Positions 17,745 through 27,164 of a stretch of DNA of 64,000 nucleotides are shown piece by piece. The stretch comes from Nocardioides oleivorans (GTDB lineage: Bacteria; Actinomycetota; Actinomycetes; Propionibacteriales; Nocardioidaceae), in assembly GCF_004137255.1 (NCBI RefSeq), contig NZ_SDWT01000001.1:2232001-2296000 (forward strand). Reading direction: 5' to 3'. The stretch's first letter is position 1, and each line of letters starts with the position of its first letter. The notes beneath the pieces are model-generated. The model was not told where the DNA came from, ran no database searches, and worked only from the letters and a program-made list of their open reading frames with translations. The translations under genes were made by a program, and so were the position numbers.

Positions 17745-18821
17745 GTGGTCACCAAGACTGTCAGTCCGATCGATCGGAATCCCGACCCCGCCTTTCGCTT
17801 CATCGACCTCTTCGCGGGAATCGGCGGCTGTCGGCTCGGTTTCGAGCGGGCTGGTGGCGAGTGTGTGTTTACGTCTGAGTGGGACCGATTCGCTCGTCAG
17901 ACTTACGAGACCAACTACCCAACGGACGAGGGCAGTGACCATGTCTTCGCTGGTGACATCCGCGAGATCGTGGCGTCCGAGGTTCCTGACCACGACGTGC
18001 TCGTTGGCGGCTTCCCGTGCCAGCCGTTCAGCATCGCTGGTGTGTCGAAGAAGAACGCTCTCGGGCGACCGCACGGCTTCCAGGACCCCACGCAGGGGAC
18101 GCTGTTCTTCGACGTCGCGCGCATCATCGCCGAGAAGCGTCCGCGGGCGTTCGTGCTGGAGAACGTCCGTAACCTCGTGTCGCACGACAAGGGCAATACG
18201 TTCAAGGTGATCCGGGCCAAGCTTGAGGATGAGCTCGGCTACGAGTTCCATCCGATGGTGATCGACGCCAGCGCAGTCGTGCCGCAGGGACGTCGCCGCA
18301 TCTTTATGGTCGGTTTCGACAAGTCGGCGTTCCCGGGTGGCTCGGGCTTCTCGTTCAAGGACTTGGTGCTCGAAGGTCCCCACGGGCCGAACCCGAGCAT
18401 GGAGGCCGTGCTGCACAGCGACGACGGCACCGAAGATGTCGTGCCCGACAAGTACACCCTTACCCCGAGGCTGTGGGAGTACCTGCAGAATTACAAGAAG
18501 AAGCACAGCGCCGCCGGCAACGGCTTTGGGTTCGGGCTCGTGACCCGGAACGATGTCGCTCGGACCCTTTCAGCGCGCTATTACAAGGACGGCTCGGAGA
18601 TCCTTATTGATCAGGGACCGGACTTGCGGCCGCGTCGTCTCACGCCGCGTGAGTGCGCGCGCCTTATGGGGTTCCCGGACTCCTTTGAGATTCCGGTGAG
18701 TGACACGCAGGCCTACAAGCAGTTCGGCAATAGTGTCGTGGTGCCAGTAGTCGAGGCTGTTGCCACACTTGTGGCGGCCGTACTGGACGCCCAGCGAGGC
18801 GAGGTCGCCGCCGCGGGTTAG
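17745..18821 (+). CDS. DNA (cytosine-5-)-methyltransferase, Dcm/EcoRII-like
   Basis: 358 aa from GTG 17745, with an AAAGGG ribosome site. All core C5-methyltransferase motifs are visible: [11 protein letters not shown] (residues 19-28), [10 protein letters not shown] with the catalytic Cys92, VI ENV (139-141), [41 protein letters not shown]. The adjacent Vsr and EcoRII-family nuclease suggest it methylates the inner C of a CCWGG-type site and protects the host. DISARM DrmMII enzymes are also 5mC methyltransferases acting at CCWGG, so it could serve both systems; that is inference. Confidence 0.93.
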   Translation: MVTKTVSPIDRNPDPAFRFIDLFAGIGGCRLGFERAGGECVFTSEWDRFARQTYETNYPTDEGSDHVFAGDIREIVASEVPDHDVLVGGFPCQPFSIAGVSKKNALGRPHGFQDPTQGTLFFDVARIIAEKRPRAFVLENVRNLVSHDKGNTFKVIRAKLEDELGYEFHPMVIDASAVVPQGRRRIFMVGFDKSAFPGGSGFSFKDLVLEGPHGPNPSMEAVLHSDDGTEDVVPDKYTLTPRLWEYLQNYKKKHSAAGNGFGFGLVTRNDVARTLSARYYKDGSEILIDQGPDLRPRRLTPRECARLMGFPDSFEIPVSDTQAYKQFGNSVVVPVVEAVATLVAAVLDAQRGEVAAAG

Positions 18822-18830
18822 CCTCGCTAC

Positions 18831-19286
18831 ATGCCGGACATCGTGTCGCGCGAGGTCCGCAGCCGCATGATGTCTGGAATCCGCGGCAAGGACACCAAGC
18901 CTGAGGTCGTCCTCCGCAAGGCTTTGCACCGCCGGGGTTTCCGGTACAAGCTCCACGATCGGAACCTGCCGGGTAGGCCCGACCTCGTGCTCCCCGCGCG
19001 TCATGCGGTTGTGCTCGTGAACGGATGCTTCTGGCATGCCCATGAAGGGTGTCCCTACTTCAAACTCCCCGCCACGCGGCCCGAGTTCTGGCGCGACAAA
19101 CTGATGGCTAACCGCGAGCGGGATCGGCGCAACTTAAGTCTGCTTCAGGATGCAGGCTGGCGAGTCGCGGTCGTGTGGGAGTGCGCGACGCGGAAGGATT
19201 TCGACTCGACGGTTGATCAGCTCGAGGGCTGGTTGAGGGGAACGAGCCAGAGAGTCGACGTGGCGTGGCTGCAAGCGCAAGGCTAG
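18831..19286 (+). CDS. vsr: Very short patch repair endonuclease Vsr
   Basis: 151 aa. Vsr nicks next to T:G mismatches that arise when 5-methylcytosine deaminates. Motifs: MSGIRGKDTKPE at residues 14-25, LHDRNLPGRPDLVLP with the catalytic Asp of GRPD, and CFWHAHEGC with its histidines. Its usual partner is a Dcm-type methyltransferase, as here. TAGCCT at 18819-18824 overlaps the methyltransferase stop codon and sits 6 nt before ATG 18831, so it may have its own leaderless promoter as well as read-through. Confidence 0.95.
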   Translation: MPDIVSREVRSRMMSGIRGKDTKPEVVLRKALHRRGFRYKLHDRNLPGRPDLVLPARHAVVLVNGCFWHAHEGCPYFKLPATRPEFWRDKLMANRERDRRNLSLLQDAGWRVAVVWECATRKDFDSTVDQLEGWLRGTSQRVDVAWLQAQG

Positions 19287-20482
19287 AGGACTACTTCGAC
19301 GGAGCTGCAGGGAAGTACCTCAGCAGTGTCGAGACGGATCCCACCAAGTCAAACCAGCATGAATTCAATGGTGTCGCGCCACTGATCGAGCTGCTTGACG
19401 TGCCGCCAGCTAACGGAGGCCGCAGGTTCGCGACCTCCTACGTCTATCTAGAGGACGACAACGATCCGCTCGTGGTCGACAGCACCTCAACCTGGTACGA
19501 CGCCCGCGAAGCGCACCCGATTCGCACCGAGTACCGCTTCTACTATCCCGCTGGCATCGAAGTCATGACTCGGGCGAAGTCCGGCGACTTCCTGGTCATC
19601 GCGAAGACGCGGTCAGATCCGCAACGCGACCTGTTGGTGATCGTGGCCGCTGGGGGTTCAACCCTTGCGCAGCAGGTGGAGGTCCTGTTCGGGCTGGAGC
19701 CCGCTGATCGATTCGATGTTGAGACCGCTCCGTCTGGCGTCGACCTGAACTTCACGTCGCGAGCACTTCTGGAAGCCCTCGGTTATGAGGTTGAGCTCTC
19801 TGACGAGAACTTTCTCGATGTCCTTGTCGAACGATTCGGGATGACCTTCCCTCAGACCAAGGTGTTCTCTGCCTTCGCGAGAGAGACCTTGCCGGCCGTG
19901 GACTCGCGCGTTGATCCTGACGCGGCCCTCCTCGGGTGGTGGGAGCGCGAGGAGATCCTGTTCCGCACCTTTGAACGGCACGTGCTCTCCGAGAAGATCG
20001 CCGAAGCGGCGACCGACGTCGATCAGGTACTCAAGCTCGCCATGAGCGCCTTCCAGCGCCGCAAGTCGCGCGCGGGTCACGCGCTCGAGAACCATGTAGC
20101 TGCAGTCCTTGAGGCATGGGAGATCTCGTTCGATGCGCAACCCAGGACAGAGGGCAACGTGCGTCCGGACTTCCTCGTCCCGGGCGAAGTCCCGTACCGC
20201 GACAACACCTATGACGAGGCGCGTCTTCGCATGCTCGCGGTCAAGTCGACCTGCAAGGACCGATGGCGTCAGATCCTGAGTGAAGCCGCTCGAATCCCGC
20301 ACAAGCATCTACTGACGTTAGAGGCGCCGATCAGTGAAAGCCAGACGACAGAGATGGCCGATAGCAACGTGACGCTTGTTGTACCGGCCAACCTCCATGG
20401 CGCATATCTGCCGTCACAGACCGTGTGGACTGTGGCGCAGATGTTGGAGGACTTTCAGGCTGTCACTGCGGGAGGCTCGTGA
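19265..20482 (+). CDS. EcoRII-family type II restriction endonuclease
   Basis: 405 aa from GTG 19265, overlapping vsr by 22 bp. The C-terminal domain matches EcoRII-C: GHALENH (271-277), PDFLVP (301-306) and AVKSTCKDRWRQIL (325-338), giving the acidic and Lys residues of the PD-(D/E)XK nuclease, then KHLLTL. The N-terminal half (about 1-190) corresponds to the EcoRII effector-DNA-binding domain, though it is divergent. EcoRII cuts before CCWGG and needs two sites. The specificity here is inferred from family and from the Dcm/Vsr partners. Confidence 0.88.
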   Translation: MAASARLEDYFDGAAGKYLSSVETDPTKSNQHEFNGVAPLIELLDVPPANGGRRFATSYVYLEDDNDPLVVDSTSTWYDAREAHPIRTEYRFYYPAGIEVMTRAKSGDFLVIAKTRSDPQRDLLVIVAAGGSTLAQQVEVLFGLEPADRFDVETAPSGVDLNFTSRALLEALGYEVELSDENFLDVLVERFGMTFPQTKVFSAFARETLPAVDSRVDPDAALLGWWEREEILFRTFERHVLSEKIAEAATDVDQVLKLAMSAFQRRKSRAGHALENHVAAVLEAWEISFDAQPRTEGNVRPDFLVPGEVPYRDNTYDEARLRMLAVKSTCKDRWRQILSEAARIPHKHLLTLEAPISESQTTEMADSNVTLVVPANLHGAYLPSQTVWTVAQMLEDFQAVTAGGS

Positions 20483-20523
20483 CCGCGGCACGGGTGCGAC
20501 ATGTGATCGGTGCCGCTGCGGTC
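20481..20523 (+). terminator. Possible hairpin after the EcoRII-like gene
   Basis: GACCGCGGCA (20481-20490) pairs with TGCCGCTGCGGTC (20511-20523) apart from a 3-nt bulge. It overlaps the stop codon. It may separate the restriction-modification genes from the helicase operon that begins about 140 bp later. Confidence 0.35.
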
Positions 20524-20661
20524 ATCTGTCCGTGCAGCAGTCCGCAGTATCGAGCGAGTATCAATCCCGTGTAGCGCTCGGGTGAGTCGCTGTTCTCCTG
20601 CGTGTGTCGGACGGCTGATCTACATTCATCCCCGTACCGGAAGCGTGACTATGGGGGAACA

Positions 20662-23600
20662 GTGCACGGTTGGAAGGCTAGCTCGGCAGGTCTGGCATGG
20701 GTAGTAGACGAGCAGACGCGGGTGTGCCTGAACGTGTACGCCGAGGATGCGTCACGGGTGCGGCAGGACGCGAACAATGAGCGCCGCATCGCCCAAGGCG
20801 GCTACTCGTCGCGACAGTTCGAAGAACTGCTTCAGAACGCCACGGACGCCGCCGCCAAGGGGGGAGGTCGCGTCGAGGTCTACCTGAGCGACACGACTCT
20901 TTACGTAGCCAACGACGGCGAGCCATTCACTGAGCGAGGCATTCGATCAGTCCTGGCTTCCGACATCTCCGCCAAGGACGACGACCAGATCGGCAAGTTC
21001 GGAATCGGCTTCAAGTCGATCCTGGCGGTGTCGGACACGCCCAAGGTCTTCAGTCGCACAGTCTCCTTCGGATTTGATCGTGCGTGGTCGACCGAGATGC
21101 TCCAGAGCCGTGGGTACGACGAGGACCACTATCCGGTGATGCGTCTTGCGCGTGTCCTGGATCCGCAGGGGGACGGCGCGCATGCAGATCCCGTACTGGC
21201 AGAACTCATGGATTGGGCGTCCACCGTGGTGGTAGCCACGCTGAACACGGACGTGACGCCTCTGGCGTCCCGACTCGCACAGTTTCCTTCTGAGTTTGTT
21301 CTGTTCTCCCCGCATCTCAAGACGGTTCGGATGCGAAGTAACGTGACCGGGCCTGACGGTCAGCCGTCCATCATGGCGGGAGACCGCACCGTCGAGCGGC
21401 GGGACCGTGGTGACGGCTTCGTTACCGTCACCTCGGGGACGGCATCGACCACGTGGTCGCTCGTCACGAAGAAGGTGGCGGTATCGCGAGCCGCCTACGC
21501 CGAGGCGGGCCATGTTGCCGCGCGACAGTCCGTAGAGGTGCAGTACGCCGTCCAGTTCCCGCCGTCGAAGAATGACGGTGCCTTCTGGGCCTACTTCCCG
21601 ACCGAAACGAAGACGACGTTGTCAGGCATCGTGAATGCGCCGTGGAAGCTGAGCGACGACCGCCGTCACCTCCTGGACAGCAGCTTCAACAGGGAACTGC
21701 TCGAGGTCCTCCCACAGTTGGTCGGTTCGGCCCTGATCCGTTTCGGGGGCACGGACCAGGCGGTGAGCATCCTGGACGCGCTGCCGTCCCGTGGTGGCGA
21801 GCTCGGCGCCAAGGAGGCACGCAACTGGGCTGACGAGGAGATCAACGGGCCCATCTTCAGCCACATGAGGGAGGTCGCGTGTGTGCCGAACGCCGCGGGC
21901 GACCTGCGAAAGCCGAAGGAACTCCAGTGGGTCGGGAATATGGGCGCCAGCGGCTGGCTGGACAGGTGGGCCGCGACCCGCTCAGCGCCGTTGGACCATT
22001 GGGTTGCAGGTGCCGCGTACTCACCCGAAGAACGACGACTCAAGGTTTCGCGTCTGATGGGAGCAGGTGCTGTCATCGAGGACAGTGCAGCGGGACTCTC
22101 TGAATGGCTCGAGGCGCTGATCGCACACGAAACGGTGGATGAGTCGGCAGACGCGATCCTCTTGGCCGAGTACGTCTTCGCCGATGACGCAGGTATCGAG
22201 GAGTTCACCAGACGGAGACGAGGCCAAGACCCCAAGGCGCTGCAGTACGGGGTCCAGGCCCAGGTGCGGGCAGCAAAGATCGTGCGCCTCGAGGACGGAT
22301 CGTTCAGCGCGCCTGCCAAGGGACGCGTCTTCGTCCGCGTGGCGGGAGATGACAGCTCCGACGTCGCGTTCGTTGATCCCGACCTCGCCAAGCGTCCGGG
22401 AATCCCGGATGCACTGGGTGTCTTGGGAGTGAAGCTCATGGACCTCAGCGGCGAACTGCGGAAGCTGCTGCACCGGTGGCATGCCAGCGCGAAGAGCCCG
22501 GCCGATGCTGCGATCTGGAGTGATATCTGGCGGGTGATGCGCGAACTTTCGCCAAGGAGTATCGACGAAATCCTCCAAGAGGACCTCCCGGGCGAGTTCG
22601 TCAGGTCGGTGCGTGTCAGGTCCGCCAAGGGACAGTGGGTGAGGGTCTGCGACGCCTTCGTCGGTGGGCGGCTAGTACCCGTCGACGGGAGTCGCGACCC
22701 GGGTTTCCTGATCGACCCAAAGTTCCACGCGTCCGACGACGAGCTGCTTCAACACTTCGGCGCGGTGGAGGTTCCGCTGAATCGAAATGGCACGCTCAGC
22801 GAGCCGTGGTTCGAGGAGTGGGAGGCGATGGCTCGTCGGGCCTTCGTGGACAACACAAGGTTCGTCGACCCCAAAAAGGCCGAGATCGCCATGCCCGCAA
22901 GCGTGACATGGCCGCTTCAGCCAGTCACGCTCATGAGCGCAGAGGCCAAACGGATCGTGACCGACCTACTGCTCCGGCGCACGTTGCCACAGCCTGTGCG
23001 GGTGGCAAACCGCGGGGAGTCTGTCACTGTGGTGGGCCCGGAGACCTTCTTCCTCTGGCATAACGCACACTTCGCGACTTCGCACGGAACCCTTCGCCCA
23101 TCGGACACCGTGATCCCGCTGGAGGGCGTCAAGGCCGAGGTGTTCCCGGTCGTGGACATCGCGTCGAATGCTGCGTCACTGCTCGGCGTCAAGGCATCAC
23201 TCGAGGAACTTGGCGCGGGTACGTGGCGGCGGATGAAGCAGGTTGTCGATACCTGGCGGTCACCGGAGCGGGACGCGGACCGTTCCCACTTCTACGCGTG
23301 GAGCCTGTATCACGGTCCGGCCGACCTTCTCACGACCTCGCCGCCGGTGGTGGCCGTCGGCAACAGCAGGCAACCCGTGGAGGTGCAAAACGTCGGCGTC
23401 ACCAGTTCGTCCACCACCTACGACTCGCTTCTCGACGCGGGTATCCCTGCCCTGCTTGTGGAGGACTCCGCGGATCTCGACGAGTTCGTCCGTCTACATG
23501 GGATGCCCCTCGGCGACGACCTGCTCCAAGAGGAGGTAGTGGTCGAACCGTCAGGTGAGTTGGTCCACCTGACCGATGAGTTCCCACCGCTTAAGGTCCG

Positions 23601-25422
23601 CCTGCAGAATGCGGACCAAGATCTGAAGCTGCAGCCGGCAAGCCGTATCGAACGCATGACGGCGACGCCCAAGGGACAGGTAGCCAAGCGGCTGCCATTC
23701 CGTCGGGAAGCCGGCACACTCTTCGTGACCGGCGAGACGGCGCGCGATCGCCTCGCACAGGTCTCCGAAGCGCTGGGGCTTGGCCTCGGACGAGAAGGCG
23801 TAGACCAGGTGCTCGCCTCGATGGCAAGGGCCGAGACTGACAAGCTCCGTACGCAGGTGAAGCGCTGCAAGGACGACAACGAGAGGCTCGTTCTGGCGGC
23901 CGGCGCGGAGGCGCTGCGACGTGCAGTTCCCGCGCAAGCACTCGCCGTTCTCGAGCAAGCAACTGGTGAGGCCTCGCCCGCGCAGGTGGCAGCTCTCGCC
24001 CGAGCGGTCCACGGTGTCGGAATCCTGAAGGTGCTCCGTCCTGCGCTTGACGACAACGGACTGCTCCCACCCCGCGAGTGGACAGGGCGTCGGCCGACCC
24101 GTCAATGGGTGGACGCATTGGGCTTTCCTGCCGACTGGGCCGGGTTCCCCGGCAGCCAACGAGCCGCTGTGGAGATGATTGACGGACCGGCAGTGCTAAG
24201 TCCACTGCACGACTATCAGGAGTTTGTCACCGAGCGAATCGAAGGCCTTCTGCGCGGGGTCGGACCAGACCGCGGGATGGTCTCGCTGCCGACAGGGGCA
24301 GGCAAGACGCGAGTTACCGTGGAAGCCATCGTCCGAGCCGTGGCCCTGGAGCTGGTCGCTCCAGACAAGCCTTTGGTGTGGATCGCGCAGACGGACGAGT
24401 TGTGCGAGCAGGCGGCTGAGACCTGGACGTACGTCTGGCGCGCCATCGGACCTCAGGTTCCCATGCGTCTGGGTCGGCTGTGGGGCAGCAACGAGGTGCC
24501 GGAAGAGCCGGGTACCTTCCAGCTGGTGATCGCCACCGTCGACAAGCTGTCGTCCCTGCAGAAGCGTGGGGAGGAGTACGAATGGCTGCGCGACCCATCC
24601 ATCGTGGTCATCGATGAGGCGCACACGTCAATCGCGTCCTCCTATACCCAGGTACTGGACTGGATGGGGCGTGGCGGTCGAGGTCGCGACAGGGACGTCC
24701 GACGTCCGCTGCTCGGTCTGACGGCCACGCCGTTCCGGGGCACCTCGGAGGGGGACACAGACCGGCTCGTGGGTCGGTACGACGGCAATCGGCTCGACCG
24801 GGGCGCCTTCCGCAAGGAGGACCCTTACGAAGAGCTTCAAGACATGGGGGTGCTCGCACAGGTGCGCCACGAAGTGCTCGACGGAGTCAACGTCACTCTC
24901 AGCGAGCAGGACAAGGCCGACATCGAGAAGACGCGGAAGCTGCCGTCGACAATCTCCGAGCAACTGGGGTCAGACCTCGAGCGAACGAAGCGAGTGGTGG
25001 ACCACATCGCTTCGTTGCCGGTTGACTGGACGGTGATCGCCTTCGCCCCGTCGGTAGAGAACGCGCGTGTACTGGCGGCGCTACTGGCCGAGCGTGGAGT
25101 TCCCGCGGTGTCCGTGTCCGGGGACACCGAGCCTGCGGTGCGCCGTCACTACGTCGAGGAGTTCAAGGCCGGGCGCATCAGGGTGATCACTAACTACAAC
25201 GTCCTCACCCAGGGCTTCGACGCTCCTCAGGTGCGAGCGGTGTACGTCGCCAGACCCACATTCAGCCCGAACGTCTACCAACAGATGATCGGGCGTGGGC
25301 TCAGGGGTCCGCTTAATGGCGGGTCCGAAGAGGTTCTCATCGTCAACGTGGAGGACAACTTCGATCAGTACGGCGACTTGCTGGCGTTCAACGAGTTCGA
25401 GTACCTCTGGACGAAGCGTTGA
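20662..25422 (+). CDS. GHKL (sacsin-like) ATPase fused to SF2 helicase
   Basis: 1586 aa from GTG 20662, preceded by GGGGGA at 5-nt spacing; the frame is open to 20602. The N-terminus is a Bergerat ATPase: FEELLQNATDAA (about 53-64), VANDGEPF, and GKFGIGFKSIL (about 112-122), as in sacsin and Hsp90-like domains of defence proteins. Roughly 250-1150 has no recognised domain. The C-terminus is a SF2 helicase: Walker A PTGAGKT near 1210, DEAH in VVIDEAHTS near 1315, and QMIGRGLR near 1540. The next gene overlaps by 4 bp. It probably senses or processes invading DNA; this is inferred from context. Confidence 0.8.
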   Translation: MHGWKASSAGLAWVVDEQTRVCLNVYAEDASRVRQDANNERRIAQGGYSSRQFEELLQNATDAAAKGGGRVEVYLSDTTLYVANDGEPFTERGIRSVLASDISAKDDDQIGKFGIGFKSILAVSDTPKVFSRTVSFGFDRAWSTEMLQSRGYDEDHYPVMRLARVLDPQGDGAHADPVLAELMDWASTVVVATLNTDVTPLASRLAQFPSEFVLFSPHLKTVRMRSNVTGPDGQPSIMAGDRTVERRDRGDGFVTVTSGTASTTWSLVTKKVAVSRAAYAEAGHVAARQSVEVQYAVQFPPSKNDGAFWAYFPTETKTTLSGIVNAPWKLSDDRRHLLDSSFNRELLEVLPQLVGSALIRFGGTDQAVSILDALPSRGGELGAKEARNWADEEINGPIFSHMREVACVPNAAGDLRKPKELQWVGNMGASGWLDRWAATRSAPLDHWVAGAAYSPEERRLKVSRLMGAGAVIEDSAAGLSEWLEALIAHETVDESADAILLAEYVFADDAGIEEFTRRRRGQDPKALQYGVQAQVRAAKIVRLEDGSFSAPAKGRVFVRVAGDDSSDVAFVDPDLAKRPGIPDALGVLGVKLMDLSGELRKLLHRWHASAKSPADAAIWSDIWRVMRELSPRSIDEILQEDLPGEFVRSVRVRSAKGQWVRVCDAFVGGRLVPVDGSRDPGFLIDPKFHASDDELLQHFGAVEVPLNRNGTLSEPWFEEWEAMARRAFVDNTRFVDPKKAEIAMPASVTWPLQPVTLMSAEAKRIVTDLLLRRTLPQPVRVANRGESVTVVGPETFFLWHNAHFATSHGTLRPSDTVIPLEGVKAEVFPVVDIASNAASLLGVKASLEELGAGTWRRMKQVVDTWRSPERDADRSHFYAWSLYHGPADLLTTSPPVVAVGNSRQPVEVQNVGVTSSSTTYDSLLDAGIPALLVEDSADLDEFVRLHGMPLGDDLLQEEVVVEPSGELVHLTDEFPPLKVRLQNADQDLKLQPASRIERMTATPKGQVAKRLPFRREAGTLFVTGETARDRLAQVSEALGLGLGREGVDQVLASMARAETDKLRTQVKRCKDDNERLVLAAGAEALRRAVPAQALAVLEQATGEASPAQVAALARAVHGVGILKVLRPALDDNGLLPPREWTGRRPTRQWVDALGFPADWAGFPGSQRAAVEMIDGPAVLSPLHDYQEFVTERIEGLLRGVGPDRGMVSLPTGAGKTRVTVEAIVRAVALELVAPDKPLVWIAQTDELCEQAAETWTYVWRAIGPQVPMRLGRLWGSNEVPEEPGTFQLVIATVDKLSSLQKRGEEYEWLRDPSIVVIDEAHTSIASSYTQVLDWMGRGGRGRDRDVRRPLLGLTATPFRGTSEGDTDRLVGRYDGNRLDRGAFRKEDPYEELQDMGVLAQVRHEVLDGVNVTLSEQDKADIEKTRKLPSTISEQLGSDLERTKRVVDHIASLPVDWTVIAFAPSVENARVLAALLAERGVPAVSVSGDTEPAVRRHYVEEFKAGRIRVITNYNVLTQGFDAPQVRAVYVARPTFSPNVYQQMIGRGLRGPLNGGSEEVLIVNVEDNFDQYGDLLAFNEFEYLWTKR

Positions 25423-27164
25423 GCAGTGTCGGCCTCGACGACGACCAGTTGAGCGTGGCCACTTGTGACCCATCGGAACGGCAGGTCGTCATTGCTGGGC
25501 CTGGGGCAGGGAAGACTCACGTTGTTGCCCGTCTGGTGGAGAACCTGATCATCGACGAGGGCGTCGACCCGGTGAACGGACTGCTGGTGCTGAGCTTCTC
25601 CAACGCTGCTGTGCACGCTGTCCACGCTCGGCTTAAGGCACACGATGTCCCGCCCGTTCAGGTGCGGACTATCGATTCCTTGGCTGGCCTGATCCTGCGT
25701 CGGTATGCGGAGGATGACGCGACAAGCTCGTCCTTCGAGGCACGCGTCGCTCGCGCAACAGATCTACTCAGAACTGGCGAATGGGATGACGGCGAGGACA
25801 TCGAGCATGTCGTGGTCGACGAGGTGCAGGACGTAGTGGGCGTGCGAGCCGATTTCGTGTTGGCGCTTCTCGCATCAATTCCGAAGGAAGCTGGGATGAC
25901 CCTCCTAGGCGACCCCGCGCAGGCGATCTATGATTTTCAGCTAGCGGAGGAAGGCGGAGGAACCCCCTCGTCCGAGTTGCTCGACCAAGTACGGGCCGAC
26001 GGAGCCCGGACAGTGTTTCTGCGAGGCCAGTACCGCGCGCGGAGCCGTGACGCGGTCGCCGCGGCTGGCCTCCGCACGTCGGGCGCCGACACAGCAGATC
26101 CCAATGACGTCGAGGACTTCTGGAATGAAGTGATTCCGCTTGGCAGCGCCGGTGAGGCGTGGGACGTGCTGGCAACCCGGTCGGGAACCAAGGCCTTCCT
26201 GACGGGGACGAACGGGCACGCACTGCTGGTGGCGTCGGCGCTGCGCGATATGGGGCTGAAGGTGACCCTGCATCGAGGCGCACAGCAGCAGTGCTTGGCG
26301 GCCTGGATAGCACTTGTCTTCGCCTCGCCCGCAGCCTCGCTGGCTCGGGATGAGTTCCGGGATCTGCTGAGCCACATCGCCCCCGAAGTGGATACGGCCG
26401 TCGCTTGGCAAGCGCTTAGGTCCGTCGTATCAGGGCGTGGCACGGAGATCGACAAGGTTGCTCTGGCTTCGTCGCTCCGAGCACGGTTCAGCTTCGCCCC
26501 GGAACTCCTCTCCATCCCCGACGCAGATGTGGTGGTGTCGACGGTGCACCGAGCCAAGGGTTTGGAGTTCGACCACGTCGCCTTGGTGGAGGATCTATCG
26601 CCGGGCCAATCCCGCACGGCCGAGATGGAGTCGAGGGGACGGTTCGTTGCGCTAACCCGGGCGAGGGATCTGCTTCTGAGAGTGCCCGGACCCTCCGATC
26701 GCATGGTTCGGCTACACAAGCCGCCTCCACCAGCGGGGGCACGGTGGATCCGCGGAGGTCCGCAGAAGTGGCAGACGTTGGCATTCGAGATGCGCATGGG
26801 TGACATCGATGGAGATGTCGACGGCGATCTCGGTGTGACAGGGGCCGCCGGAATGCTGGACGTGAAGTACCTCGTCGGGAGGTCCGCTCGCCTGACGCCT
26901 GATCCTGTCCTCTCCACTTTGGAGCGACCCATCTACAGGGTGGAGATCGACGGTCAGTCCGTCAGCGTGACGACCGAGGCATTCGGGACCGACCTTGTGA
27001 GCCGCATCGGAGGGCTAGAGAGGCGACGCCGCGGTTGGCCAACTCTTACCAATGCCTACATCGAGGATGTGGCCACGTTTGCGGACGAATCCCTCAGGTT
27101 CCGGCTCGTACCGGTGCTGTCCGGACTTGCCGACATCGAATGGAGCGACAGCGGCGGTGAATGA
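25419..27164 (+). CDS. UvrD/REP-like SF1 helicase
   Basis: 581 aa from TTG 25419 (TTGA overlap with the previous stop). Walker A is AGPGAGKTHVV (about 25-35); motif Ia is in LSFSNAAV; Walker B is VVVDEVQDVVG (about 128-138); motif III GDPAQAIYDF; motif V STVHRAKGLEFDHV; motif VI FVALTRARDLL. It is shorter than UvrD, with reduced 2A/2B insertions and about 130 extra C-terminal residues of unknown fold. Pairing of a UvrD-like helicase with an ATPase protein recalls Gabija, but the partner here is GHKL, not OLD. Part of the overlapping helicase-DrmA-DrmB operon. Confidence 0.85.
   Translation: MSSVGLDDDQLSVATCDPSERQVVIAGPGAGKTHVVARLVENLIIDEGVDPVNGLLVLSFSNAAVHAVHARLKAHDVPPVQVRTIDSLAGLILRRYAEDDATSSSFEARVARATDLLRTGEWDDGEDIEHVVVDEVQDVVGVRADFVLALLASIPKEAGMTLLGDPAQAIYDFQLAEEGGGTPSSELLDQVRADGARTVFLRGQYRARSRDAVAAAGLRTSGADTADPNDVEDFWNEVIPLGSAGEAWDVLATRSGTKAFLTGTNGHALLVASALRDMGLKVTLHRGAQQQCLAAWIALVFASPAASLARDEFRDLLSHIAPEVDTAVAWQALRSVVSGRGTEIDKVALASSLRARFSFAPELLSIPDADVVVSTVHRAKGLEFDHVALVEDLSPGQSRTAEMESRGRFVALTRARDLLLRVPGPSDRMVRLHKPPPPAGARWIRGGPQKWQTLAFEMRMGDIDGDVDGDLGVTGAAGMLDVKYLVGRSARLTPDPVLSTLERPIYRVEIDGQSVSVTTEAFGTDLVSRIGGLERRRRGWPTLTNAYIEDVATFADESLRFRLVPVLSGLADIEWSDSGGE

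Noticed and set aside
25419..27164. Gabija GajB
   Set aside because: UvrD-like, but the neighbour is a GHKL/helicase fusion rather than an OLD-family GajA nuclease.
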